DNA of 64,000 nucleotides from Cyprinodon diabolis. Its lineage: Eukaryota; Chordata; Actinopteri; Cyprinodontiformes; Cyprinodontidae. The stretch spans positions 310,001 through 374,000 of the forward strand of contig JARPUW010000261.1 of assembly GCA_030533445.1 (NCBI GenBank), read 5' to 3'. Below the pieces are notes generated by a model. It saw nothing but the letters and a program-made list of their open reading frames with translations, was not told the DNA's origin and made no database searches. A program made the position numbers and the translations under genes. Below, one piece after another: positions 11,981 to 24,923 of this stretch. Position 1 is the stretch's first letter. Each line of letters starts with the position of its first letter.

Positions 11981-13221
11981 ATGATTGCCAGAAAAGATCA
12001 TGGCTGTATCATTAATGGTTTGTCTGTTACAACTCCAGAGGCCAAAATGGCATTATCTCACTGTGAAAAGAGCGTTTTGGCCTCAACCTTCTGATTTGAA
12101 GCTTGGAACCAAAAACATCTGCTCAAATCTACTTTATATTGTTAGTTTTCAGCTCTAGATGATTGCCAGAAAAGATCATGGCTGTATCATTAATGGTTTG
12201 TCTGTTACAACTCCAGAGGCCAAAATGGCATTATCTCACTGTGAAATGAGCGTTTTGGCCTCAACTTCTGTTTTGAAGCTTGGAACCATAAACATCTTCT
12301 CAAATCTACTTTATATTGTTAGTTTTCAGCTCTAGATGATTGCCAGAAAAGATCATGGCTGTATCATTAATGGTTTGTCTGTTACAACTCCAGAGGCCAA
12401 AAAGGCATTATCTCACTATGAAATGAGCGTTTTGGCCTCAACTTCTGATTTGAAGCTTGGAAGCAAAAACATCTGCTCAAATCTACTTTATATTGTTAGT
12501 TTTCAGCTCTAGATGATTGCCAGAAAAGATCATGGCTGTATCATTAATGGTTTGTCTGTTACAACTCCAGAGGCCAAAATGGCATTATCTCACTGTGAAA
12601 TGAGCGTTTTGGCCTCAACTTCTGTTTTGAAGCTTGGAACCATAAACATCTGCTCAAATCTACTTTATATTGTTAGTTTTCAGCTCTAGATGATTGCCAG
12701 AAAAGATTATGGCTGCATCATTAATGGTTTGTCTGTTACAACTCCAGAGGCCAAAATGGCATCATCTCACTGTGAAATGAGCGTTTTGGCCTCAACTTCT
12801 GATTTGAAGCTTGGAAGCAAAAACATCTGCTCAAATCTACTTTATATTGTTAGTTTTCAGCTCTAGATGATTGCCAGAAAAGATCATGGCTGTATCATTA
12901 ATGGTTTGTCTGTTACAACTCCAGAGGCCAAAATGGCATTATCTCACTGTGAAAAGAGCGTTTTGGCCTCAACCTTCTGATTTGAAGCTTGGAACCAAAA
13001 ACATCTGCTCAAATCTACTTTATATTGTTAGTTTTCAGCTCTAGATGATTGCCAGAAAAGATCATGGCTGTATCATTAATGGTTTGTCTGTTACAACTCC
13101 AGAGGCCAAAATGGCATTATCTCACTGTGAAATGAGCGTTTTGGCCTCAACTTCTGATTTGAAGCTTGGAAGCAAAAACATCTGCTCAAATCTACTTTAT
13201 ATTGTTAGTTTTCAGCTCTAG
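11803..13221. repeat. Eight-monomer junction block between HORs
   Basis: Units in order: the hybrid at 11,803; B' at 11,981; C with ATCTTCTC at 12,159; an AAAAAGG/CACTATG unit at 12,336; C at 12,513; GATTATGGCTGC with GCATCATC at 12,690; B' at 12,867; and A at 13,045. The order from B' onward matches 35,736-37,154, except that the later block carries an additional D unit at 36,446. It forms the bridge from the 33-mer to the 21-mer and does not itself repeat in tandem here. Confidence 0.85.
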
Positions 13222-16200
13222 ATGATTGCCAGAAAAGATCATGGCTGTATCATTAATGGTTTGTCTGTTACAACTCCAGAGGCCAAAATGGCATTATCTC
13301 ACTGTGAAAAGAGCGTTTTGGCCTCAACCTTCTGTTTTGAAGCTTGGAACCAAAAACATCTGCTCAAATCTACTTTATATTGTTAGTTTTAAGCTCTAGA
13401 TGATTGCCAGAAAAGATCATGGCTGTATCATTAATGGTTTGTCTGTTACAACTCCAGAGGCCAAAATGGTATTATCTCACTGTGAAATGAGCGTTTTGGC
13501 CTCAACTTCTGTTTTGAAGCTTGGAACCAAAAACATCTGCTCAAATCTACTTTATATTGTTAGTTTTCAGCTCTAGATGATTGCCAGAAAAGATCATGGC
13601 TGTATCATTAATGGTTTGTCCGTTACAACTCCAGAGGCCAAAATGGCATTATCTCACTGTGAAAAGAGCGTTTTGGCCTCAACTTCTGTTTTGAAGCTTG
13701 GAACCAAAAACATCTGCTCAAATCTACTTTATATTGTTAGTTTTCAGCTCTAGATGATTGCCAGAAAAGATCATGGCTGTATCATTAATGGTTTGTCTGT
13801 TACAACTCCAGAGGCCAAAATGGCATTATCTCACTGTGAAAAGAGCGTTTTGGCCTAAACCTTCTGATTTGAAGCTTGGAACCAAAAACATCTGCTCAAA
13901 TCTACTTTATATTGTTAGTTTTCAGCTCTAGATGATTGCCAGAAAAGATCATGGCTGTATCATTAATGGTTTGTCTGTTACAACTCCAGAGGCCAAAATG
14001 GCATTATCTCACTGTGAAATGAGCGTTTTGGCCTCAACTTCTGTTTTTGAAGCTTGGAACCATAAACATCTGCTCAAATCTACTTTATATTGTTAGTTTT
14101 CAGCTCTAGATGATTGCCAGAAAAGATCATGGCTGTATCATTAATGGTTTGTCCGTTACAACTCCAGAGGCCAAAATGGCATTATCTCACTGTGAAATGA
14201 GCGTTTTGGCCTCAACTTCTGATTTGAAGCTTGGAAGCAAAAACATCTGCTCAAATCTACTTTATATTGTTAGTTTTCAGCTCTAGATGATTGCCAGAAA
14301 AGATCATGGCTGTATCATTAATGGTTTGTCTGTTACAACTCCAGAGGCCAAAATGGCATTATCTCACTGTGAAATGAGCGTTTTGGCCTCAACTTCTGAT
14401 TTGAAGCTTGGAAGCAAAAACATCTGCTCAAATCTACTTTATATTGTTAGTTTTCAGCTCTAGATGATTGCCAGAAAAGATTATGGCTGTATCATTAATG
14501 GTTTGTCTGTTACAACTCCAGAGGCCAAAATGGCATTATCTCACTGTGAAATGAGCGTTTTGGCCTCAACTTCTGATTTGAAGCTTGGAAGCAAAAACAT
14601 CTGCTCAAATCTACTTTATATTGTTAGTTTTCAGCTCTAGATGATTGCCAGAAAAGATCATGGCTGTATCATTAATGGTTTGTCTGTTACAACTCCAGAG
14701 GCCAAAATGGCATTATCTCACTGTGAAAAGATCGTTTTGGCCTCAACCTTCTGATTTGAAGCTTGAAACCAAAAACATCTGCTCAAATCTACTTTATATT
14801 GTTAGTTTTCAGCTCTAGATGATTGCCAGAAAAGATCATGGCTGTATCATTAATGGTTTGTCTGTTACAACTCCAGAGGCCAAAATGGCATTATCTCACT
14901 GTGAAATGAGCGTTTTGGCCTCAACTTCTGTTTTGAAGCTTGGAACCATAAACATCTTCTCAAATCTACTTTATATTGTTAGTTTTCAGCTCTAGATGAT
15001 TGCCAGAAAAGATCATGGCTGTATCATTAATGGTTTGTCCGTTACAACCCCAGAGGCCAAAATGGCATTATCTCACTGTGAAATGAGCGTTTTGGCCTCA
15101 ACTTCTGATTTGAAGCTTGGAAGAAAAAACATCTGCTCAAATCTACTTTATATTGTTAGTTTTCAGCTCTAGATGATTGCCAGAAAAGATCATGGCTGTA
15201 TCACTAATGGTTTGTCTGTTACAACTCCAGAGGCCAAAATGGCATTATCTCACTGTGAAAAGAGCGTTTTGGCCTCAACTTCTGTTTTGAAGCTTGGAAG
15301 CAAAAACATCTGCTCAAATCTACTTTATATTGTTAGTTTTCAGCTCTAGATGATTGCCAGAAAAGATCATGGCTGTATCATTAATGGTTTGTCTGTTACA
15401 ACTCCAGAGGCCAAAATGGCATTATCTCACTGTGAAAAGAGCGTTTTGGCCTCAACCTTCTGTTTTGAAGCTTGGAACCAAAAACATCTGCTCAAATCTA
15501 TTTTATATTGTTAGTTTTCAGCTCTAGATGATTGCCAGAAAAGATCATGGCTGTATCATTAATGGTTTGTCTGTTACAACTCCAGAGGCCAAAATGGCAT
15601 TATCTCACTGTGAAATGAGCGTTTTGGCCTCAACTTCTGTTTTGAAGCTTGGAACCATAAACTTCTGCTCATATCTACTTTATATTGTTAGTTTTCAGCT
15701 CTAGATGATTGCCAGAAAAGATCATGGCTGTATCATTAATGGTTTGTCTGTTACAATTCCAGAGGCCAAAATGGCATTATCTCACTGTGAAATGAGCGTT
15801 TTGGCCTCAACTTCTGATTTGAAGCTTGGAAGCAAAAACATCTGCTCAAATCTATTTTATATTGTTAGTTTTCAGCTCTAGATGATTGCCAGAAAAGATC
15901 ATGGCTGTATCATTAATGGTTTGTCTGTTACAACTCCAGAGGCCAAAATGGCATTATCTCACTGTGAAAAGAGCGTTTTGGCCTCAACCTTCTGATTTGA
16001 AGCTTGGAACCAAAAACATCTGCTCAAATCTACTTTATATTGTTAGTTTTCAGCTCTAGATGATTGCCAGAAAAGATCATGGCTGTATCATTAATGGTTT
16101 GTCTGTTACAACTCCAGAGGCCAAAATGGCATTATCTCACTGTGAAATGAGCGTTTTGGCCTCAACTTCTGATTTCCAGCTTGGAAGCAAAAACATCTGC

Positions 16201-16945
16201 TCAAATCAACTTTATATTGTTAGTTTTCAGCTCTAGATGATTGCCAGAAAAGATCATGGGTGTATCATTAATGGTTTGTCTGTTACAATTCCAGAGGCCA
16301 AAATGGCATTATCTCACTGTGAAATGAGCGTTTTGGCCTCAACTTCTGATTTGAAGCTTGGAAGCAAAAACATCTGCTCAAATCTATTTTATATTGTTAG
16401 TTTTCAGCTCTAGATGATTGCCAGAAAAGATCATGGCTGTATCATTAATGGTTTGTCTGTTACAACTCCAGAGGCCAAAATGGCATTATCTCACTGTGAA
16501 AAGAGCGTTTTGGCCTCAACCTTCTGTTTTGAAGCTTGGAACCAAAAACATCTGCTCAAATCTACTTTATATTGTTAGTTTTAAGCTCTAGATGATTGCC
16601 AGAAAAGATCATGGCTGTATCATTAATGGTTTGTCTGTTACAACTCCAGAGGCCAAAATGGTATTATCTCACTGTGAAATGAGCGTTTTGGCCTCAACTT
16701 CTGTTTTGAAGCTTGGAACCAAAAACATCTGCTCAAATCTACTTTATATTGTTAGTTTTCAGCTCTAGATGATTGCCAGAAAAGATCATGGCTGTATCAT
16801 TAATGGTTTGTCCGTTACAACTCCAGAGGCCAAAATGGCATTATCTCACTGTGAAATGAGCGTTTTGGCCTCAACTTCTGATTTGAAGCTTGGAAGCAAA
16901 AACATCTGCTCAAATCTACTTTATATTGTTAGTTTTCAGCTCTAG
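13222..16945. repeat. 21-mer higher-order repeat, copy 1 (3,724 bp)
   Basis: Twenty-one monomers. In order: B (C169A), E, F, G, C with five T, D, A, GATTATGG-A, the GATCG unit, C with ATCTTCTC, the TCCG-ACCCC unit with AGAAAAAAC, the TCACTAATGG unit, B with C151T, C with ACTTCTGCTCATATC, A with ACAATTCC, B', H with AAATCAAC, the GGGTG-ACAATTCC unit, B (C169A), E and D. Markers recur 3,723 bp later (GATCG at 14,731 and 18,454; TCACTAATGG at 15,201 and 18,924). The opening run B-E-F-G-C-D is shared with the start of the 33-mer at 103. Confidence 0.95.
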
Positions 16946-19900
16946 ATGATTGCCAGAAAAGATCATGGCTGTATCATTAATGGTTTGTCTGTTACAACTC
17001 CAGAGGCCAAAATGGCATTATCTCACTGTGAAAAGAGCGTTTTGGCCTCAACCTTCTGTTTTGAAGCTTGGAACCAAAAACATCTGCTCAAATCTACTTT
17101 ATATTGTTAGTTTTAAGCTCTAGATGATTGCCAGTAAAGATCATGGCTGTATCATTAATGGTTTGTCTGTTACAACTCCAGAGGCCAAAATGGTATTATC
17201 TCACTGTGAAATGAGCGTTTTGGCCTCAACTTCTGTTTTGAAGCTTGGAACCAAAAACATCTGCTCAAATCTACTTTATATTGTTAGTTTTCAGCTCTAG
17301 ATGATTGCCAGAAAAGATCATGGCTGTATCATTAATGGTTTGTCCGTTACAACTCCAGAGGCCAAAATGGCATTATCTCACTGTGAAAAGAGCGTTTTGG
17401 CCTCAACTTCTGTTTTGAAGCTTGGAACCAAAAACATCTGCTCAAATCTACTTTATATTGTTAGTTTTCAGCTCTAGATGATTGCCAGAAAAGATCATGG
17501 CTGTATCATTAATGGTTTGTCTGTTACAACTCCAGAGGCCAAAATGGCATTATCTCACTGTGAAAAGAGCGTTTTGGCCTAAACCTTCTGATTTGAAGCT
17601 TGGAACCAAAAACATCTGCTCAAATCTACTTTATATTGTTAGTTTTCAGCTCTAGATGATTGCCAGAAAAGATCATGGCTGTATCATTAATGGTTTGTCT
17701 GTTACAACTCCAGAGGCCAAAATGGCATTATCTCACTGTGAAATGAGCGTTTTGGCCTCAACTTCTGTTTTGAAGCTTGGAACCATAAACATCTGCTCAA
17801 ATCTACTTTATATTGTTAGTTTTCAGCTCTAGATGATTGCCAGAAAAGATCATGGCTGTATCATTAATGGTTTGTCCGTTACAACTCCAGAGGCCAAAAT
17901 GGCATTATCTCACTGTGAAATGAGCGTTTTGGCCTCAACTTCTGATTTGAAGCTTGGAAGCAAAAACATCTGCTCAAATCTACTTTATATTGTTAGTTTT
18001 CAGCTCTAGATGATTGCCAGAAAAGATCATGGCTGTATCATTAATGGTTTGTCTGTTACAACTCCAGAGGCCAAAATGGCATTATCTCACTGTGAAATGA
18101 GCGTTTTGGCCTCAACTTCTGATTTGAAGCTTGGAAGCAAAAACATCTGCTCAAATCTACTTTATATTGTTAGTTTTCAGCTCTAGATGATTGCCAGAAA
18201 AGATTATGGCTGTATCATTAATGGTTTGTCTGTTACAACTCCAGAGGCCAAAATGGCATTATCTCACTGTGAAATGAGCGTTTTGGCCTCAACTTCTGAT
18301 TTGAAGCTTGGAAGCAAAAACATCTGCTCAAATCTACTTTATATTGTTAGTTTTCAGCTCTAGATGATTGCCAGAAAAGATCATGGCTGTATCATTAATG
18401 GTTTGTCTGTTACAACTCCAGAGGCCAAAATGGCATTATCTCACTGTGAAAAGATCGTTTTGGCCTCAACCTTCTGATTTGAAGCTTGAAACCAAAAACA
18501 TCTGCTCAAATCTACTTTATATTGTTAGTTTTCAGCTCTAGATGATTGCCAGAAAAGATCATGGCTGTATCATTAATGGTTTGTCTGTTACAACTCCAGA
18601 GGCCAAAATGGCATTATCTCACTGTGAAATGAGCGTTTTGGCCTCAACTTCTGTTTTGAAGCTTGGAACCATAAACATCTTCTCAAATCTACTTTATATT
18701 GTTAGTTTTCAGCTCTAGATGATTGCCAGAAAAGATCATGGCTGTATCATTAATGGTTTGTCCGTTACAACCCCAGAGGCCAAAATGGCATTATCTCACT
18801 GTGAAATGAGCGTTTTGGCCTCAACTTCTGATTTGAAGCTTGGAAGAAAAAACATCTGCTCAAATCTACTTTATATTGTTAGTTTTCAGCTCTAGATGAT
18901 TGCCAGAAAAGATCATGGCTGTATCACTAATGGTTTGTCTGTTACAACTCCAGAGGCCAAAATGGCATTATCTCACTGTGAAAAGAGCGTTTTGGCCTCA
19001 ACTTCTGTTTTGAAGCTTGGAAGCAAAAACATCTGCTCAAATCTACTTTATATTGTTAGTTTTCAGCTCTAGATGATTGCCAGAAAAGATCATGGCTGTA
19101 TCATTAATGGTTTGTCTGTTACAACTCCAGAGGCCAAAATGGCATTATCTCACTGTGAAAAGAGCGTTTTGGCCTCAACCTTCTGTTTTGAAGCTTGGAA
19201 CCAAAAACATCTGCTCAAATCTATTTTATATTGTTAGTTTTCAGCTCTAGATGATTGCCAGAAAAGATCATGGCTGTATCATTAATGGTTTGTCTGTTAC
19301 AACTCCAGAGGCCAAAATGGCATTATCTCACTGTGAAATGAGCGTTTTGGCCTCAACTTCTGTTTTGAAGCTTGGAACCATAAACTTCTGCTCATATCTA
19401 CTTTATATTGTTAGTTTTCAGCTCTAGATGATTGCCAGAAAAGATCATGGCTGTATCATTAATGGTTTGTCTGTTACAATTCCAGAGGCCAAAATGGCAT
19501 TATCTCACTGTGAAATGAGCGTTTTGGCCTCAACTTCTGATTTGAAGCTTGGAAGCAAAAACATCTGCTCAAATCTATTTTATATTGTTAGTTTTCAGCT
19601 CTAGATGATTGCCAGAAAAGATCATGGCTGTATCATTAATGGTTTGTCTGTTACAACTCCAGAGGCCAAAATGGCATTATCTCACTGTGAAAAGAGCGTT
19701 TTGGCCTCAACCTTCTGATTTGAAGCTTGGAACCAAAAACATCTGCTCAAATCTACTTTATATTGTTAGTTTTCAGCTCTAGATGATTGCCAGAAAAGAT
19801 CATGGCTGTATCATTAATGGTTTGTCTGTTACAACTCCAGAGGCCAAAATGGCATTATCTCACTGTGAAATGAGCGTTTTGGCCTCAACTTCTGATTTCC

Positions 19901-20668
19901 AGCTTGGAAGCAAAAACATCTGCTCAAATCAACTTTATATTGTTAGTTTTCAGCTCTAGATGATTGCCAGAAAAGATCATGGGTGTATCATTAATGGTTT
20001 GTCTGTTACAATTCCAGAGGCCAAAATGGCATTATCTCACTGTGAAATGAGCGTTTTGGCCTCAACTTCTGATTTGAAGCTTGGAAGCAAAAACATCTGC
20101 TCAAATCTATTTTATATTGTTAGTTTTCAGCTCTAGATGATTGCCAGAAAAGATCATGGCTGTATCATTAATGGTTTGTCTGTTACAACTCCAGAGGCCA
20201 AAATGGCATTATCTCACTGTGAAAAGAGCGTTTTGGCCTCAACCTTCTGTTTTGAAGCTTGGAACCAAAAACATCTGCTCAAATCTACTTTATATTGTTA
20301 GTTTTAAGCTCTAGATGATTGCCAGAAAAGATCATGGCTGTATCATTAATGGTTTGTCTGTTACAACTCCAGAGGCCAAAATGGTATTATCTCACTGTGA
20401 AATGAGCGTTTTGGCCTCAACTTCTGTTTTGAAGCTTGGAACCAAAAACATCTGCTCAAATCTACTTTATATTGTTAGTTTTCAGCTCTAGATGATTGCC
20501 AGAAAAGATCATGGCTGTATCATTAATGGTTTGTCCGTTACAACTCCAGAGGCCAAAATGGCATTATCTCACTGTGAAAAGAGCGTTTTGGCCTCAACTT
20601 CTGTTTTGAAGCTTGGAACCAAAAACATCTGCTCAAATCTACTTTATATTGTTAGTTTTAAGCTCTAG
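16946..20668. repeat. 21-mer higher-order repeat, copy 2 (3,723 bp)
   Basis: The same monomer order as the copy at 13,222, with three notable differences. The five-T run in the fifth unit is four T here. The second unit reads CCAGTAAAG near 17,140. The last unit, at 20,492, is an F ending in TTAAGC instead of the D found at 16,769. The replaced last unit leads directly into the E-E-F-E-F module, so the HOR boundary coincides with a change of repeat type. Confidence 0.94.
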
Positions 20669-21553
20669 ATGATTGCCAGAAAAGATCATGGCTGTATCAT
20701 TAATGGTTTGTCTGTTACAACTCCAGAGGCCAAAATGGTATTATCTCACTGTGAAATGAGCGTTTTGGCCTCAACTTCTGTTTTGAAGCTTGGAACCAAA
20801 AACATCTGCTCAAATCTACTTTATATTGTTAGTTTTCAGCTCTAGATGATTGCCAGAAAAGATCATGGCTGTATCATTAATGGTTTGTCTGTTACAACTC
20901 CAGAGGCCAAAATGGTATTATCTCACTGTGAAATGAGCGTTTTGGCCTCAACTTCTGTTTTGAAGCTTGGAACCAAAAACATCTGCTCAAATCTACTTTA
21001 TATTGTTAGTTTTCAGCTCTAGATGATTGCCAGAAAAGATCATGGCTGTATCATTAATGGTTTGTCCGTTACAACTCCAGAGGCCAAAATGGCATTATCT
21101 CACTGTGAAAAGAGCGTTTTGGCCTCAACTTCTGTTTTGAAGCTTGGAACCAAAAACATCTGCTCAAATCTACTTTATATTGTTAGTTTTAAGCTCTAGA
21201 TGATTGCCAGAAAAGATCATGGCTGTATCATTAATGGTTTGTCTGTTACAACTCCAGAGGCCAAAATGGTATTATCTCACTGTGAAATGAGCGTTTTGGC
21301 CTCAACTTCTGTTTTGAAGCTTGGAAGCAAAAACATCTGCTCAAATCTACTTTATATTGTTAGTTTTCAGCTCTAGATGATTGCCAGAAAAGATCATGGC
21401 TGTATCATTAATGGTTTGTCCGTTACAACTCCAGAGGCCAAAATGGCATTATCTCACTGTGAAAAGAGCGTTTTGGCCTCAACTTCTGTTTTGAAGCTTG
21501 GAACCAAAAACATCTGCTCAAATCTATTTTATATTGTTAGTTTTCAGCTCTAG
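20669..21553. repeat. Five-monomer E-E-F-E-F module (885 bp)
   Basis: Five units in fixed order: E; E; F ending in TTAAGC (C169A); E carrying AGC instead of ACC; and F carrying C151T (AAATCTATTTTA). None has the extra C, so the module is exactly 5 x 177 bp. Full copies also lie at 39,992, 41,586, 45,838 and 51,862. The last three units alone recur in both zone 5 copies. The module is followed by different neighbours in different places, so it has moved or been exchanged as a block. Confidence 0.92.
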
Positions 21554-24500
21554 ATGATTGCCAGAAAAGATCATGGCTGTATCATTAATGGTTTGTCTGT
21601 TACAACTCCAGTGGCCAAAATGGCATTATATCACTGTGAAAAGAGCGTTTTGGCCTCAACCTTCTGATTTGAAGCTTGGAACCAAAAACATCTGCTCAAA
21701 TCTACTTTATATTGTTAGTTTTCAGCTCTAGATGATTGCCAGAAAAGATCATGGCTGTATCATTAATGGTTTGTCTGTTACAACTCCAGAGGCCAAAATG
21801 GCATTATCTCACTGTGAAATGAGCGTTTTGGCCTCAACTTCTGATTTGAAGCTTGGAAGCAAAAACATCTGCTCAAATCTACTTTATATTGTTAGTTTTC
21901 AGCTCTAGATGATTGCCAGAAAAGATCATGGCTGTATCATTAATGGTTTGTCTGTTACAACTCCAGAGGCCAAAATGGCATTATCTCACTGTGAAAAGAG
22001 CGTTTTGGCCTCAACCTTCTGTTTTGAAGCTTGGAACCAAAAACATCTGCTCAAATCTACTTTATATTGTTAGTTTTCAGCTCTAGATGATTGCCAGAAA
22101 AGATCATGGCTGTATCATTAATGGTTTGTCTGTTACAACTCCAGAGGCCAAAATGGCATTATCTCACTGTGAAAAGAGCGTTTTGGCCTCAACCTTCTGA
22201 TTTGAAGCTTGGAACCAAAAACATCTGCTCAAATCTACTTTATATTGTTAGTTTTCAGCTCTAGATGATTGCCAGAAAAGATCATGGCTGTATCATTAAT
22301 GGTTTGTCTGTTACAACTCCAGAGGCCAAAATGGCATTATCTCACTGTGAAATGAGCGTTTTGGCCTCAACTTCTGATTTGAAGCTTGGAAGCAAAAACA
22401 TCTGCTCAAATCTACTTTATATTGTTAGTTTTCAGCTCTAGATGATTGCCAGAAAAGATCATGGCTGTATCATTAATGGTTTGTCTGTTACAACTCCAGA
22501 GGCCAAAATGGCATTATCTCACTGTGAAAAGAGCGTTTTGGCCTCAACCTTCTGTTTTGAAGCTTGGAACCAAAAACATCTGCTCAAATCTACTTTATAT
22601 TGTTAGTTTTCAGCTCTAGATGATTGCCAGAAAAGATCATGGCTGTATCATTAATGGTTTGTCTGTTACAACTCCAGAGGCCAAAATGGTATTATCTCAC
22701 TGTGAAATGAGCGTTTTGGCCTCAACTTCTGATTTGAAGCTTGGAAGCAAAAACATCTGCTCAAATCTACTTTATATTGTTAGTTTTCAGCTCTAGATGA
22801 TTGCCAGAAAAGATCATGGCTGTATCATTAATGGTTTGTCCGTTACAACTCCAGAGGCCAAAATGGCATTATCTCACTGTGAAAAGAGCGTTTTGGCCTC
22901 AACTTCTGTTTTGAAGCTTGGAACCAAAAACATCTGCTCAAATCTACTTTATATTGTTAGTTTTCAGCTCTAGATGATTGCCAGAAAAGATCATGGCTGT
23001 ATCATTAATGGTTTGTCTGTTACAACTCCAGAGGCCAAAATGGCATTATCTCACTGTGAAAAGAGCGTTTTGGCCTAAACCTTCTGATTTGAAGCTTGGA
23101 ACCAAAAACATCTGCTCAAATCTACTTTATATTGTTAGTTTTCAGCTCTAGATGATTGCCAGAAAAGATCATGGCTGTATCATTAATGGTTTGTCCGTTA
23201 CAACCCCAGAGGCCAAAATGGCATTATCTCACTGTGAAATGAGCGTTTTGGCCTCAACTTCTGATTTGAAGCTTGGAAGAAAAAACATCTGCTCAAATCT
23301 ACTTTATATTGTTAGTTTTCAGCTCTAGATGATTGCCAGAAAAGATCATGGCTGTATCACTAATGGTTTGTCTGTTACAACTCCAGAGGCCAAAATGGCA
23401 TTATCTCACTGTGAAAAGAGCGTTTTGGCCTCAACTTCTGTTTTGAAGCTTGGAAGCAAAAACATCTGCTCAAATCTACTTTATATTGTTAGTTTTCAGC
23501 TCTAGATGATTGCCAGAAAAGATCATGGCTGTATCATTAATGGTTTGTCTGTTACAACTCCAGAGGCCAAAATGGCATTATCTCACTGTGAAAAGAGCGT
23601 TTTGGCCTCAACCTTCTGTTTTGAAGCTTGGAACCAAAAACATCTGCTCAAATCTATTTTATATTGTTAGTTTTCAGCTCTAGATGATTGCCAGAAAAGA
23701 TCATGGCTGTATCATTAATGGTTTGTCTGTTACAACTCCAGAGGCCAAAATGGCATTATCTCACTGTGAAATGAGCGTTTTGGCCTCAACTTCTGTTTTG
23801 AAGCTTGGAACCATAAACTTCTGCTCATATCTACTTTATATTGTTAGTTTTCAGCTCTAGGTGATTGCCAGAAAAGATCATGGCTGTATCATTAATGGTT
23901 TGTCTGTTACAACTCCAGAGGCCAAAATGGCATTATCTCACTGTGAAATGAGCGTTTTGGCCTCAACTTCTGATTTGAAGCTTGGAAGCAAAAACATCTG
24001 CTCAAATCTACTTTATATTGTTAGTTTTCAGCTCTAGATGATTGCCAGAAAAGATCATGGGTGTATCATTAATGGTTTGTCTGTTACAATTCCAGAGGCC
24101 AAAATGGCATTATCTCACTGTGAAATGAGCGTTTTGGCCTCAACTTCTGATTTGAAGCTTGGAAGCAAAAACATCTGCTCAAATCTATTTTATATTGTTA
24201 GTTTTCAGCTCTAGATGATTGCCAGAAAAGATCATGGCTGTATCATTAATGGTTTGTCTGTTACAACTCCAGAGGCCAAAATGGCATTATCTCACTGTGA
24301 AAAGAGCGTTTTGGCCTCAACCTTCTGATTTGAAGCTTGGAACCAAAAACATCTGCTCAAATCTACTTTATATTGTTAGTTTTCAGCTCTAGATGATTGC
24401 CAGAAAAGATCATGGCTGTATCATTAATGGTTTGTCTGTTACAACTCCAGAGGCCAAAATGGCATTATCTCACTGTGAAATGAGCGTTTTGGCCTCAACT

Positions 24501-24923
24501 TCTGTTTTGAAGCTTGGAACCATAAACATCTGCTCAAATCTACTTTATATTGTTAGTTTTCAGCTCTAGATGATTGCCAGAAAAGATCATGGCTGTATCA
24601 TTAATGGTTTGTCCGTTACAACTCCAGAGGCCAAAATGGCATTATCTCACTGTGAAATGAGCGTTTTGGCCTCAACTTCTGATTTGAAGCTTGGAAGCAA
24701 AAACATCTGCTCAAATCTACTTTATATTGTTAGTTTTCAGCTCTAGATGATTGCCAGAAAACATCATGGCTGTATCATTAATGGTTTGTCTGTTACAACT
24801 CCAGAGGCCAAAATGGCATTATCTCACTGTGAAATGAGCGTTTTGGCCTCAACTTCTGATTTGAAGCTTGGAACCAAAAACATCTGCTCAAATCTACTTT
24901 ATATTGTTAGTTTTCAGCTCTAG
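21554..24923. repeat. Mosaic of 19 monomers
   Basis: Unit order: GTGGCC unit, A, B, B', A, B, an E-head/A-tail hybrid (GTATTAT with GATTTG-AGC) at 22,620, F, G, the TCCG-ACCCC unit at 23,152, TCACTAATGG, B with C151T, C with CATATC, a GTG-start A at 23,861, GGGTG-ACAATTCC, B', C, D and CATCATGG-A with ACC. Stretches are recognisable from the 33-mer (21,554-22,086) and the 21-mer (22,797-23,860). The block as a whole does not repeat in tandem within the window. Confidence 0.85.

Noticed and set aside
13222..20668. A multi-copy gene family instead of a satellite
   Set aside because: The 21-mer's units are all the same 177-bp satellite. No exon-like conservation, codon bias or longer reading frame separates it from the rest.
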